Source: Symsagittifera roscoffensis (Eukaryota; Xenacoelomorpha; Acoela; Convolutidae). Taken from it: a stretch of DNA of 64,000 nucleotides. The DNA lies in NCBI RefSeq assembly GCF_963678635.1, contig NC_087071.1:9099842-9163841 (forward strand). Direction: 5' to 3'. Position numbers and translations under genes: made by a program. The number at the start of each line of letters is the position of its first letter. Position 1 is the stretch's first letter. Shown here one piece after another: positions 11,321 through 23,182 of the stretch. The notes beneath the pieces are model-generated. The model saw only the letters and a list, made by a program, of their open reading frames with translations, did not search any database and was not told the origin of the DNA.

Positions 11321-12105
11321 ATGGATTCTTTTACTATTGAGCTAGTTTTTAATGCTTTAATTAATTGTTATCCGAAAAAAAGTCTTAGTTCATCTACAAA
11401 TTTTTTACCGGATCAAATACATCCTAAACGAGAATGAGGGTTGCAATTTCAGTAACATCGTATCCTTCAATGTACCAAAACGTTACTGAGGAAAAGTTTA
11501 CTTTCATAGATGTGCGAGAAAGTCATGAGGAAAAAAGAAAGATTCAACCGATGCATATTGAACCTGGATTTTATCCAATTTTTGTTGATATGGTTGTAGC
11601 CATGAATGACAACGTTCAAAAACGTATAGGCGCACAAAAATATGAATATAACGGAATTTATGTTCCAGTAGGTAAAAAAAATTCCATTCATTTACCTGAG
11701 GATCAATCAATGTTTATAATTCAAAGTGCTGACTTGGGTCACATTTTTGATTGTGAGTTAGAACAAAATCAATGAGGGTTGTAGTGAGAGGAAACGATCC
11801 ACGTTATCCTCAGTATTCTTATGACAATATTAGTAATGATTTAGAGTGATATTATAGAATATAATATAGTAGGTGATTTAAAAACTCCTTTGCTTCGTTG
11901 TAATCTTTTCATTTCCAAATAGGAAAACGGAGACATAATATCTATAGGACAGCACATGAACCATCTTCGAATCTACAAATTAAAAAATTATTAAAGAACT
12001 CTTTGCACAGAATAAAAATTGAACTAAGGGATACTACAGGTGAAAAAAAATCCTATTGTGTCCGATTTCGGATAATCATTTTGAATTATACTTTATTCGA
12101 AATGG
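11321..12105 (+). pseudogene. Maverick minor capsid (penton-like) protein, broken
   Basis: It starts at ATG 11321 (MDSFTIELV), matching the SFTITLV start of the protein at 59838-60691. Later pieces match in order: RVAISVTSYP with RVAVTEITFP, SADLGHIF with the PSLLGF region, DIIEYNIVGDLKTPLLR with DIIHHQIVGDTKAPLLR, and a C-terminal block with KIELRDTTGEKK. Frames change near 11430, 11775 and 11890. The family is taken to form the pentons of Maverick particles. This copy cannot make the protein. Confidence 0.8.
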
Positions 12106-12350
12106 TTGTTCAAATTTCAGTTAAATTTCCTATTTTTCGTGGTCATGCAAGACAGCGTGGAAGAGATTTGGTGATCTTGCACAAACTCTTGGGAGAGCTG
12201 CAATTCCCTTTATAAAATTCGGAGCAGAATTGGTTGAAATTGTTGCTCCAGAGATTGGAGAAGTTGTCAGTGGACAAAAAAACTCGAAGCATTTGCCAAA
12301 GATGTTGGAACAAAAACAGTTCGAAAATAATTGGGAGGTGAATATAAATA
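12102..12350 (+). pseudogene. Maverick basic glycine-rich protein, broken
   Basis: The ATG at 12102 is followed by FPIFRGHARQRGR, matching the HFSGHYRQRGSGFGA head of the 138-residue basic protein at 59396-59812. A frame change near 12200 leads into a segment like its EIxEVxxxxKSPK part. The arginine-rich tail is missing. It sits between minor and major capsid remnants, as in the main element. Confidence 0.7.
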
Positions 12351-12352
12351 AA

Positions 12353-13500
12353 ATGAGTATAAATCAAAGTAGTCACTTTTGCTCCGGAGCTTTTACACAT
12401 TCTTCTTTGGAGATTTCTGGTAAAGTCCCAGTTTTGGAAATAATTATTTCAACTCACACACCAGAAGTATTTCCCAGTACTTCTCTGGATGAAAGCAGTA
12501 TTGAGTTTGAATTTGAGACGGAACATAATCTTTATTAGAATATGCGTGATACAATTTCAGTTTAAAGATTCATTTATTCAAAGGAGCCTTGTTTGATGCT
12601 TTGAAAAAAGAAAAAAAGCAGAACATAAAGCAAAATCAGAGGATGATTCAAATGAGGAACCAAAAACCTACTTAACTTATGTGAACACTCTACTACATTC
12701 TCTATTCTCCAATCGTAAATTTTTTTTAACTATACTATGTTTACAACGCCAATGGATTGTATCCTCATAAAGCACAGATATCGAATGAATTCAACTCGTC
12801 GGCAGTGAGTAATAAAGAAATGCTTGCTTGTCACGGATATAGTTTTGAAGAATATCCGGAAGCATTTGATATGTATCCGTTCACTGATAGAGCAAACTCT
12901 TTAGGATCAAGGATGACTTTTTCGCTTTATGGCAGGCTATCCATTGACTTGTTTACTTGTGAAAAATTATTACTACCAAATGCAAAGTTCGAATTAAACT
13001 AGTTCGAGCTAGACCTAATTTTTACATGCTGTCTGATCATGCAAATCTTAGTCTGAAAATTGTTGATTGTTCGCTGTTTTTAGAAGGTTTTTAGTAGCTG
13101 AACCTAATGATCAAAACTTGCATTGGAATCTGGAGAGGGAACCTGCTCATTACAATTACATGGAAACTCTAGCAAAAAAAGCAATTATTTCATTAGATAC
13201 AACTTCTTTTTGTCGCCCTTGTGTTGCAACAGTGAGAGCAATGCATTTAACGAAGATTTTCCAGCTCCTCCAATGGAAGATTTTCAAAATCACTATTTTC
13301 TAGTTTTCGACTTGACTTCACTACAGGATGCAGCTGAACAGTTGCATTATCCAGAACTTAGTGGGGAAAGCTTGAGATTAGAAATAATTTTCTAATTTCC
13401 CTTGGAGCAAGTAACGGAAGTGATAGCCTTGGGACAAAGACTTTCAAACATTCAAATCGACAAATTCGGAACAGTCGCTAAAAATGTTTTTTCTTTTTGA
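12353..13500 (+). pseudogene. Maverick major capsid protein, broken (copy 1)
   Basis: The ATG at 12353 (MSINQSSHF) is followed by a SSIEFEFE stretch equivalent to the LEFEVLGD part of the intact-type protein at 58088-59406. The middle has LACHGYSFEEYPEA (LACQGYYYEENPSA in the main copy). The C-terminal part has NHYFLVFDLTSLQDA (NHYIMAFDLTSTQEA) and HYPEL (HPELT). At least three frame breaks or stops occur (near 12538, 13002, 13395). A segment around 13000-13200 with AEPNDQNLHW also reads in frame. The C-terminal half is duplicated at 18194-18718. Confidence 0.85.
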
Positions 13501-13828
13501 GTTTTCAGTTTCCTATAAAAAAATTGTGATTTTTTGGGACTTTGCATGGTTATTATCTCTGTACATTTTGTTTTTCTTCAGAACTAAAACTCCAGAATAA
13601 GAAGAGAATGAATGGTGTTTAATTGAAAACCCGAAAAATTTCTTCAAACTAGACTGTAAAACAGTGTTCAAAAAACTTTGCCAACTACATATAACGCTTG
13701 TGTATGGGACATTGTTGATTTAATTCCTAAATGTGTGTAAGTCGTTATTCTTTCTTTTTTTAATCCTAAAGTACACTATCAAACTATCAATTTCTTTTTC
13801 AGCTGTAAATCAACCTAAAATTGCAAAG

Positions 13829-14225
13829 ATGGATAATTTTCCACTTTTGCAAGTTATTGAAAGATTTCCAGAGCTCAAGTTCAAGTGTATGGGATCATAC
13901 ATTTCTGATACAGTGTCTCAAATAACAACATACCCTCTTGCAATTGTTCACTCAGCCCCAAGCAATGATAGAGGAGAACACTGGATTACGATTGCTCGAC
14001 TGGACAAAAACTACTACTTTGCTGATTCTTTGGGAAGAAAGAGATCTTTACCCCATTTTGAAAAATAAGTTGCGAAGAATGGTTCCTCGAAAACTACAAA
14101 AGACTGATAAATTGTGTGGATTTTACGCAATTTATTCCGCATTTCTTCTTTTTAAATTCTTCCAGAAGGACTTGAATGATGTTCATGATGTGCATGTTTT
14201 GAGTTTTATCAGTAATTTTATGTAA
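13829..14225 (+). pseudogene. Maverick adenovirus-type cysteine protease, frameshifted (unit A, copy 1)
   Basis: It begins MDNFPLLQV like MDSLQLVEI at 57643-58080. It keeps the catalytic histidine context GEHWITIARLD, the acidic-residue context YYFADSLGRK and the nucleophile context KLCGFYAIY. The first two lie in one frame and the last in another; the frame changes near 14060. It is therefore close to full length but broken. It lies 330 bases after the capsid remnant and is followed by a second protease fragment. Confidence 0.85.
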
Positions 14226-14506
14226 AAGTGCATTTTTTATTTGTAAGTGTAAATTTTTGCAGTTTTTTTACTATACGATGTAATGAATTGTTTGATTATT
14301 TATGTAATTTATTTCTTTAAATTCCATATTTTTTTTACAAAAAAAATTTTAGCAACTAACCTTCTGATGAAATACGGAGAATGATGATGTTGATTTAATT
14401 CCTATGTGCGTGTAAGTCATTAAACTTTCTTTTTTCTATCCTAAAGTACACTATCAAACTATCAATTTCTTTGTTTTTAGATGTAAATCAGCCTACAATT
14501 GAAAAT

Positions 14507-14905
14507 ATGCATAATTTTTCACTTCTGTAAGTTGTTGAAAGAACTCATGGGCTCAGGTTCAAGTACATGGGATTATACCCTTCTGATACAGTACCTCAAC
14601 TAACAAAACACTCTTTTGCAATCATTAACTCAGCCCCAAGCAAAAATTGAGGAGAACACTGGATCATGATTGCTCGACTGGATAAAAGTTACTACTTTGC
14701 CGATTCTTTGCGTAGAAGGAGATCAACTTACCCCTTTTTGACAAAAAAGTATCGACGAATGGTTCCTCGAAAGCTACAAAAAACTGATAATTTGTTAGAT
14801 TTTTATGCAATTTATTCAGTTTTTCATCCTTTTAAATTCTTCCAGAAGAAATTAAATAACATTCCTGATGCGCATGTTTTGATTTTTATCAGAATTTTTA
14901 TGTAA
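14507..14905 (+). pseudogene. Maverick cysteine protease, degraded (unit A, copy 2)
   Basis: A tandem duplicate of the preceding fragment, about 670 bases further on and including its flanks. A stop lies just after the start. The histidine context (EHWIMIARLDK) and YYFADSLRRR remain, but the cysteine of the CGFY motif is replaced (LLDFYAIY), so no active enzyme could be made even if the frame were open. Confidence 0.8.
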
Positions 14906-16500
14906 AATTACATTTTTTGTTTGTAAATGTAAATTTTTGCAGTAAATTTACTATACAATGAAGTGAATTGTTTTTTAATTTATGTAATTTTCTCTTTAGA
15001 TTCCTTAACTTATTTTGCGAAAACCATTTTATCAACAAACTTTTTGGTGACAAACACGTAGAATGATGATGGAATATGGATGCTGTAGTCCCCCAATTGA
15101 AACAATTAACGATAGAACAGACAATTTTACGAAAATTGTAACCAACTTCTAGTAAATTGTATAACCTTCTTAGAATTACTCTGAGAAATTAGAACAAAAT
15201 TTCCTACAACAAGATCATACACAGAAAGATTATGATACTATATGTTTCTCAGTGTAAACTTTTACCGGGGTAGAGCAATTGACAAAATTGGATGATAGTT
15301 TTTGGAAAGCTTAAAAAATTTCCGAAAAATTTTAAAAGATTAAAGACAAAAAGATAAAAGAGAACTACAATAAATCGTAGCAAGAAATATGACAATAAAA
15401 AGTAAAAATGTTCAAGTAAACATGAGAACTAAATAAAAACATCTGATTGGTCGAAACTTAAAAATTTTTCCATTTTTTTTCTGGGTTCCAGAGAAAATTT
15501 TGTGCAGTTTTGATTGGATGCATTTAAATTTTTTAAGAAATATTAAAAATTTAATCTCTCAAGAAAGTAACTCACGCTTCATTAACTCTTTGGGGTTTTG
15601 CTAATATGCATCTGTCATGAGATCGTGGGATTATTATGCGAAAAAGATAGAATAAGTCATAAAATTAATAAATATGATGGAGTTGTCATCCTTTCTCCAG
15701 ATAATTTGGGGAATAAAAGATTAAGTGGGATATAAAACTAATCAACCGTGAGGAACTGTCAAGATTCCCCTGATATCCCGTGGAGCGGAATAATTAACTT
15801 GTCAAAGATAATCCCCTCTTGTCAATATTCCCCAGATAACCTGAGGATATGTAAATAAGATGATATAAGCATTTGATAGATTTTTTGAAAAAAAATCTTT
15901 CGGTAATATATTAGTTTATGAATCCATACTCTAAATGGAAACCTAAATTTTGGTCGAAACTTACCATCCAAAAAAAAAATTTCTTAGATTCCCAAAAAGA
16001 TTTTTAAAATTTTCAAGATAAAATTGTATTTGCAAGTACAACTTAAAAATTTTTCAAAAAATTTTCTGAAACCTACCATCTGAAACTTACCATCCAAAAT
16101 AATTTTTTTTTGATTTTTCAAAATAAAAGAATTTTTCAAGACAAAAAATATTTGCAAGTAAAACCTAAAAATTTATCAAAAAATTTTCTGAAACTTGCCA
16201 TCTGAAACTTGCCATCTGAAACTTACCACAGCGAAGTTTTCTAAGACAAGATAGCCCTTACTTATCACAAATCGTAGAAGTTAGATAAGAAACGCAAGCA
16301 TCGGCAAAATCTAGCCCCAAAAAATTGGGCGCTAAAAATTTTCTGAAACTTACCATCTGAAACCTTACCATCTTAAAACATAAGGAAACCTATTCCCTGT
16401 CCTAATACATAGGAAATCTATTCCCTATCTTAATACATAGCTTAGAGACCGGATGCTCTATTCCCTATCCTAATACATGGGGGTCTCCAACCACCCCCCT
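14906..16500 (+). repeat. Left arm of the unit A palindrome
   Basis: Non-coding DNA whose reverse complement reappears at 16720-17655. Matching landmarks include the GTAGTCCCCCAATT block (15090 versus 17460), CACGCTTCAT..ACTCTTTGGG (15570 versus 16980) and the ACATAGGAAATCTATTCCC block near the centre. Relative to the right arm it holds about 670 extra bases (about 15650-16330), with repeated ACTTACCATCTGAAAC-like words. The outer part carries protease remnants on both arms. Confidence 0.8.
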
Positions 16501-16546
16501 CTCACTCTCCCTCACATTTATACTAAAATTTGCTATTGCTATTGCT

Positions 16547-16710
16547 ATGGCGGCAAAGGATAACAATCAATCAGTATCCACCATTTTTCGTAAAAATTTA
16601 GGTTTGAAATCAACCAATCAGAATCAAACTTTTAAGAAATGAATTATTCAACAGTATTTCGAAAAAAAATGTCCTTAAATGAAAATGTCAGTAGTATATG
16701 TTGTTGGTGA
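16547..16710 (+). other. Palindrome centre with two tiny overlapping frames (unit A)
   Basis: The unpaired centre holds a 31-codon frame (16547-16642, start MAAKDNNQSVS) and a 23-codon frame (16639-16710, start MNYSTVFRKK). They overlap by ATGA. Both peptides share a STxFRKxxxL motif. The same pair, with one residue change in the first, is present in unit B at 21501-21664. Whether they are ever translated is unknown. Confidence 0.4.
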
Positions 16711-17654
16711 AAAGGAGGGGATGGGTGGCTCGAAACCCCCTAGTTTTAAGATAGGGAAAAGAACATCCGGTCTCCCAGCTATGTATTGAAATTGGGAATA
16801 GATTTCCTATGTAATAAGATTAAAACTTTTACCAGAGGTTTGAGATGGTGAGATGATAAGTCTCAAAAAAGATGGTAAGTTTCAAAAAGATCGTAAGTTT
16901 CAAAAAACTTATTTTTATCGTTTTCACATAATTGTCTCACGATCGAATGACAGATACATATTAGCATTTACCCAAAGAATTAATGAAGCGTGAATTGCTT
17001 GCTTGAGAGATTAAAAAATTAAATTTTCATGAAAATTTGAAAAACATCCAATCAAAACTGCATGGACTTTTTAATGGAACTAAGATATAACCTGCAAAAA
17101 TTGTGCTGTTTCGAACTGCTGTATGTCTTTATCCAGTTCCCATTTTTACTTCAACCAAATTTTTTAATTTGTCATTTTTCTTGCTACGACTGATTTCAGT
17201 TCCCTTTTTATCATTTTGTCTTTCAACTTTTAAAATTTTTCTAAGGTTTCTGATTTTTCCAAAAAGAAACATCATCCAAATTTGTCATTTGCTCTGCCCC
17301 GGTAAAAATTTACACCAAGAAAGCTAAAATATCTTAAATCTTTTTTGTGTCTGATATTTTTTTTTCTGTCTTTCTCAGAGTAAACTTTTAAGATCATACA
17401 ATTAACTAGAAGTTGGTTACAGTTTCCGAAAAATCTATACTATCGTAAGTTCTTTGAATTGGGGGACTACAACATCTATATTCCATCGTCTTTTTTTGTT
17501 TATTTTGCCAAAATGTTAGTTGCTATGATGCTTTTTGTAGAAAAAATTAAGGAACTTAAGGAGTTATATTACTTGAATAAAATTATATTTCACTGCATCG
17601 TATAGTAAATTTACTGCAAAAAATTACAATAACAAATAAAAAATTCATTTTTAC
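16711..17654 (-). repeat. Right arm of the unit A palindrome
   Basis: Reverse complement of 14906-16500 with one long gap. It ends in the inverted protease fragment at 17655-18039. Confidence 0.8.
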
Positions 17655-18039
17655 ATATATTACTGATAAAGTTGATAAAAATGAAACACATGAGTATGAT
17701 TCAAGTTCTTCTGAAAGAATTTGAAAAGAAGAAACGCTGAATAAACTGCTTGAAATCCACACACATTATCATTTTTTTGTAGTTTTCTGGGAAGCAATAG
17801 CCTTTTTTTATAAAGGAATAAATTGTCATTTTCGACAAATGAATCAGCAAAGTAGTATGTTTTGCACAGTCGAGCAATCATGAGCCAGTGTTCTCCTCTA
17901 CCACTGCTTGGGGCTGAGTTAAAAATGCAAAAAAGTGTTTTGTTAGTTAAGAAACTTTTTCAGAGGGAGCAAGGTCTCTTGTACTTGAACCTGAGCTCTG
18001 GAAATCTTTCACTGATTTGCAGAAGTGAAAATTCTTCAT
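17655..18039 (-). pseudogene. Maverick cysteine protease, inverted degraded copy (unit A, copy 3)
   Basis: On the minus strand, with MIARLCKTYYFADSF and NVCGFQAVYSAF matching the active-site regions of the other copies. The start is near 18039. It is frameshifted and lacks a clear open N-terminal half. It is the mirror image of 14507-14905. Confidence 0.8.
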
Positions 18040-18193
18040 CTTCGCAAAGTTTAACTAAATTGCATCTAAAAACAAAGAAATAGATTAAACAACAGCTAAT
18101 TAAACACTGTTTACAGTCTAGGTTGAAGAAAGTTTTCGGGTTTTCAATTAAACAGCATTCATTGTGTACTTTTGTGGAGATTTTGGTCTGATT

Positions 18194-18718
18194 TTATTAC
18201 TACCAAAAGCAAAGTTCGAATTAAACTAATTCGAGCTAGACCTAATTTTTACATGCTGTCCAATCATGCAAATCTTAGTCTGAAAATTGTTGATTGTTCG
18301 CTGTTTTTAGTAGCTGAACCTAATCATCAATACTTGCATTGGAATCTGGAGAGGGAACCTGCTCATTACAATTACATGGAAACTCTAGCAAAAAAAGACA
18401 ATTATTTCATTAGATACAACTTCTCCTTGTCGCCCTTGTGTTGCAACAATGAAAGCAATGCATTTGAACGAAGATTTTCCAGCTCCTCCAATGGAAGATT
18501 TTCAAAATCACTATTTTCTAGTTTTCGACTTGACTTCACTACAGGATGCAGCTGAACAGTTGCATTATCCAGAACTTAGTGGGGAAAGCTTGAGATTAGA
18601 AAAAATTTTCCAATTTCCCTTGGAGCAAGTAACGGAAGTGATAGCCTTGGGACAAAGACTTTCAAACATTCAAATCGACAAATTCGGAACAGTCGCTAAA
18701 AATGTTTTTTCTTTTTGA
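18194..18718 (+). pseudogene. Maverick major capsid protein, C-terminal half (unit B)
   Basis: Near-identical copy of 12967-13500, ending in the same TVAKNVFSF tail and TGA at 18716. It lacks a small insertion and is open over a longer span (18449-18718), including the NHYFLVFDLTSLQDA motif. There is no N-terminal half, because the duplication junction cuts the gene. Confidence 0.85.
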
Positions 18719-19047
18719 GTTTTCAGTTTCCTATAAAAAAAATTGTGATTTTTTGGGACTTTGCATGGTTATTATCTCTGTACATTTTGTTTTTCTTCAG
18801 AACTAAAACTCCAGAATAAGAAGAGAATGAATGGTGTTTAATTGAAAACCCGAAAAATTTCTTCAAACTAGACTGTAAAACAGTGTTCAAAAAACTTTGC
18901 CAACTACATATAACGCTTGTGTATGGGACATTGTTGATTCAATTCCTAAGTGTGTGTAAGTCATTATTCTTTCTTTTTTTAATCCTAAAGTACACTATCA
19001 AACTATCAATTTCTTTTTCAGCTGTAAATCAACCTAAAATTGCAAAG

Positions 19048-19444
19048 ATGGATAATTTTCCACTTTTGCAAGTTATTGAAATAGTTCCAGAGCTCAAGTT
19101 CAAGTGTATGGGATCATACATTTCTGATACAGTGTCTCAAATAACAACATACCCTCTTGCAGTTGTTCACTCAATCCCAAGCAATGATAGAGGAGAACAC
19201 TGGATTACGATTGCTCGACTGGACAAAAACTACTACTTTGCGGATTCTTTGGGAAGAAAGAGATCTTTACCCCATTTTGAAAAATAAGTTGCGAAGAATG
19301 GTTCCTCGAAAACTACAAAAGACTGATAAATTGTGTGGATTTTACGCAATTTATTCCGCATTTTTTCTTTTTAAATTCTTCCAGAAGGACTTGAATAATG
19401 TTCATGATGTGCATGTTTTGAGTTTTATCAGTAATTTTATGTAA
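19048..19444 (+). pseudogene. Maverick cysteine protease, frameshifted (unit B, copy 1)
   Basis: Near-identical to 13829-14225 and carrying the same frame change before the KLCGFYAIY block. The frameshift therefore predates the tandem duplication. Confidence 0.85.
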
Positions 19445-19704
19445 AAGTGCATTTTTTATTTGTAAGTGTAAATTTTTGCAGTTTTTTTACTATACGATGT
19501 AATGAATTGTTTGATTATTTATGTAATTTATTTCTTTAAATTCCATATTTTTTTTACAAAAAAAATATTAGCAACTAACCTTCTGATGAAATACGGAGAA
19601 TGATGATATTGATTTAATTCCTATGTGCGTGTAAGTCATTAAACTTTCTTTTTTCTATCCTAAAATACACTATCAAACTATCAGTTTTTTGTTTTTAGAT
19701 GTAA

Positions 19705-20104
19705 ATGCATAATTTTTCACTTCTGTAAATTATTGAAATAACTCATGGGCTCAGGTTCAAGTACATGGGATTATACCCTTCTGATACAGTACCTCAACTA
19801 ACAAAACACTCTTTTGCAATCATTAACTCAGCCCCAAGCAAAAATTGAGGAGAACACTGGATCATGATTGCTCGACTGGATAAAAGTTACTACTTTGCCG
19901 ATTCTTTGCGTAGAAGGAGATCAACTTACCCCTTTTTGACAAAAAAGTATCAACCAATGGTTCCTCGAAAGCTACAAAAAACTGATAATTTTTGTAGATT
20001 TTTATGCAATTTATTCAGTTTTTCATCCTTTTAAATTCTTCCAGAAGAAATTAAATAACATTCATGATGCGCATGTATTGATTTTTATCAGAATTTTTAT
20101 GTAA
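19705..20104 (+). pseudogene. Maverick cysteine protease, degraded (unit B, copy 2)
   Basis: Equivalent of 14507-14905 with the same early stop. The LLDFYAIY region differs by an extra base that moves the frame once more. Confidence 0.75.
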
Positions 20105-21440
20105 AATTACATTTTTTGTTTGTAAATGTAAATTTTTGCAGTAAATTTACTATACAATGAAGTGAATTGTTTTTTAATTTATGTAATTTTCTCTTTAGAT
20201 TCCTTAACTTGTTTTGCGAAAACCATTTTACCAACAAACTTTTTGGTGACAAACACGGAGAATGATGATGGAATATGGATGTTGTAGTCCCCCAATTGAA
20301 ACAATTATTGATAGAACAGACAATTTTACGAAAATTGTAACCAACTTCTAGGAAATTGTATAACCTTCTTAGAATTACTCTGAGAAATTAGAACAAAATT
20401 TCCTACAACAAGATCATACACAAAAAGATTATGATACTATATGTTTCTCAGTGTAAACTTTTACCGGGGTAGAGCAATTGACAAATTTGGATGATAGTTT
20501 TTGGAAAGCTTAAAAAATTTCCGAAAAATTTTAAAAGATTAAAGACAAAAAGATAAAAGAGAACTACAATAAATCGTAGCAAGAAAAATGACAAAAAAAG
20601 TAAAAATGTTCAAGTAAACATGAGAACTAAATAAAAACAAATGATTGGTCGAAACTTAAAACTTTTTCCATTATTTTATCTGGATTCCAATGAAAATTTC
20701 ATGCAGTTTTGATTGGATGTATTTCAATTTTTTAAGAAATATTAAAAATTTAACCTCTCAAGAAAGTAATTCACGCTTCATGAACTCTTTGGGGTTTTGC
20801 TAATATGCATCTGTCATGAGATCGTGGGATTATTATGCGAAAAAGATAAAATAAGTCATAAAATTAATAAATATGATGGAGTTGTCATCCTTTCTCCAGA
20901 TAACTTGGGGAATAAAAGATTAAGTGGGTTATAAAACTAATCAACCGTGAGGAACTGTCAAGATTCCCCTGATATCCCGTGGAGCGGAATAATTAACTTG
21001 TCAAAGATAATCCCCTCTTGTCAATTTTCCCCAGATAACCTGAGGATATGTAAATAAGATGAAATAAGCATTTGATAGATTTTTTTTTAAAAAAATCTTT
21101 CTGTAATATATTAGTTTATGAATTCATACTCTAAATGGAAACCTAAATTTTGGTCGAAGCTTACCATCCAAAAAGAAATTTCTTAGAATCCCAAAAAGGT
21201 TAAAAAAAATTTCAAGATAAAAATGTATTTGCAAGTAAAACTTAAACGCAGACATCGGCAAAATCTAGCCCCAAAAAATCGGGCGCTAAAAATTTTCTGA
21301 AACTAACCATCTGAAACCTTACCATCTTAATACATAAGAAAACCTATTCCCTATCCTAATACATAGGAAATCTATTCCCTATCTTAATACATAGCTTGGA
21401 GACCGGGCGCTCTACTCCCTTTCCTAATACATGGGGGTCT
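20105..21440 (+). repeat. Left arm of the unit B palindrome
   Basis: Copy of 14906-16470 with a deletion of about 260 bases. Its reverse complement lies at 21665-22574. Confidence 0.8.
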
Positions 21441-21500
21441 CCAACCACCCCCCTCTCACTCTCCCTCACATTTATACTAAAATTTGCTATTGCTATTGCT

Positions 21501-21664
21501 ATGGCGGCAAAGGATAACAATCAATCAGTATCCAACATTTTTCGTAAAAATTTAGGTTTGAAATCAACCAATCAGAATCAAACTTTTAAGAAATGAATTA
21601 TTCAACAGTATTTCGAAAAAAAATGTCCTCAAATGAAAATGTCAGTAGTATATGTTGTTGGTGA
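21501..21664 (+). other. Palindrome centre with two tiny overlapping frames (unit B)
   Basis: Same pair of ATGA-overlapping short frames as at 16547-16710, first frame 21501-21596. The first is preceded by a CTATTGCTATTGCT repeat in both units. Confidence 0.4.
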
Positions 21665-22574
21665 AAAGGAGGGGATGGGTAGCTCGAAACCCCCTAGTTT
21701 TAAGATAGGGAAAAGAACATCCGGTCTCCCAGCTAAGTATTGAAATTGGGAATAGATTTACCAGAGGTTTGAGATGGTGAGATGAAAAGTCTCAAAAAAG
21801 ATGGTAAGTTTCAAAAAGATCGTAAGTTTCAAAAAACTTATTTTTATCTTTTTCACATAATTGTCTCACTATCGAATGACGGATACATATTAGCATTCAC
21901 CCAAAGAATTAATGAAGCGTGAATTGCTTGCTTGAGAGATTAAAAATTTAAATTTTCATAAAAATTTGAAAAACATCCAATCAAAACTGCATGGACTATT
22001 TAATGGAACTAAGATATAATTTGCAAAAATTGTGCTGTTTCGAACAGCTATATGTTTTTATCCAGTTCCCATTTTTACCTCAACATAATTTTTTATTTTG
22101 TCATTTTACTTGCTACGACTGATTTCAGTTCCCTTTTTTATCATTTTGTCTTTCAACTTTTAAAATTTTTCTAAGGTTTCTGATTTTTCCAAAAAGAAAC
22201 ATCATCCAAGTTTGTCATTTGCTCTGCCCCGGTAAAAATTTACACCAAGAAAGCTAAAATATCTTAAATCTTTTTTGTGTCTGATATTTTTTTCTGTCTT
22301 TCTCAGAGTAAACTTTTAAGATCATACAATTAACTAGAAGTTGGTTACAGTTTTCGAAAAATCTATACTATCGTAAGTTCTTTGAATTGGGGGACTACAA
22401 CATCTATATTCCATCGTCTTTTTTTGTTTATTTTTCCAAAATGTTAGTTGCTATGATGCTTTTTGTAGAAAAAATTGAGGAACTTAAGGAGTTATATTAC
22501 TTGAATAAAATTATATTTCACTGCATCGTATAGTAAATTTACTGCAAAAAATTACAATAACAAAAAAAAATTAT
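21665..22574 (-). repeat. Right arm of the unit B palindrome
   Basis: Reverse complement of the left arm; same organisation as unit A. Confidence 0.8.
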
Positions 22575-22963
22575 TTTTTTATATATTACTGATAAAGTTG
22601 ATAAAATGAAACACATGAATATGATTCAAGTTCTTCTGAAAGAATTTGAAAAGAAGAAACGCGGAATAAACTGCTTGAAATCCACACACATTATGATTTT
22701 TTTGTAGTTTTCTGGGAAGCAATCGCCATTTTTTTTAATGAATAAAATGTTATTTTCGACAAATGAATCAGCAAAGTAGTATGTTTTGGCCAGTCGAGCA
22801 ATCATGAGCCAGTGTTCTCCTCTACCACTGCTTGGGGCTGAGTTAAAAATGCAAAAAAGTGTTCTGTCAGTTAAGAAACTTTTTCAGGGGGAGCAAGGTC
22901 TCATGTACTTGAACCTGAGCTCTGGAAATCTTACAGTGATTTGCAGAAGTGAAAACTCTTCAT
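22575..22963 (-). pseudogene. Maverick cysteine protease, inverted copy (unit B, copy 3)
   Basis: Minus-strand fragment with the start near 22963. Its N-terminal part reads on from the capsid remnant upstream (frame 22884-23372) and contains a LLQITVRFPELRFKYM segment, like PLLQVIERFPELKFK at 13829. It is the protease that belongs to the inverted right Maverick. Confidence 0.8.
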
Positions 22964-23182
22964 CTTCGCAAATTTTAACTAATTTGCATCTAAAAACAAA
23001 GAAATAGATTAAACAACAGCTAATTAAACACTGTTTACAGTCTAGGTTGAAGAAAGCTTTGGGGTTTTCAATTAAACAGCATTCATTGTGTACTTTTGTG
23101 GAGATTTTGGTCTGAAAGCAAAACCAAATCGATCGTACAGACAAAAAAGTCCTAGTTAAAATTTTCTGAAAGAAACCTGAAA

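Larger units (their letters stand above)
12967..18193. repeat. Tandem segmental duplication, unit A (about 5.2 kb)
   Basis: From a TTATTACTACCAAA word at 12967 the sequence is repeated in order at 18194: capsid C-terminal half, two protease fragments, left palindrome arm, centre, right arm and inverted protease. Identity is very high over the capsid and protease parts, with a few small indels. Unit B lacks about 260 bases present in unit A (about 16045-16295) and about 25 bases near the centre. Confidence 0.9.
18194..23104. repeat. Tandem segmental duplication, unit B (about 4.9 kb)
   Basis: Second unit. The end word GAGATTTTGGTCTG occurs at 18177-18190 (A/B junction) and at 23101. After the latter the sequence runs on into the inverted right Maverick instead of another capsid half. 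Confidence 0.9.
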
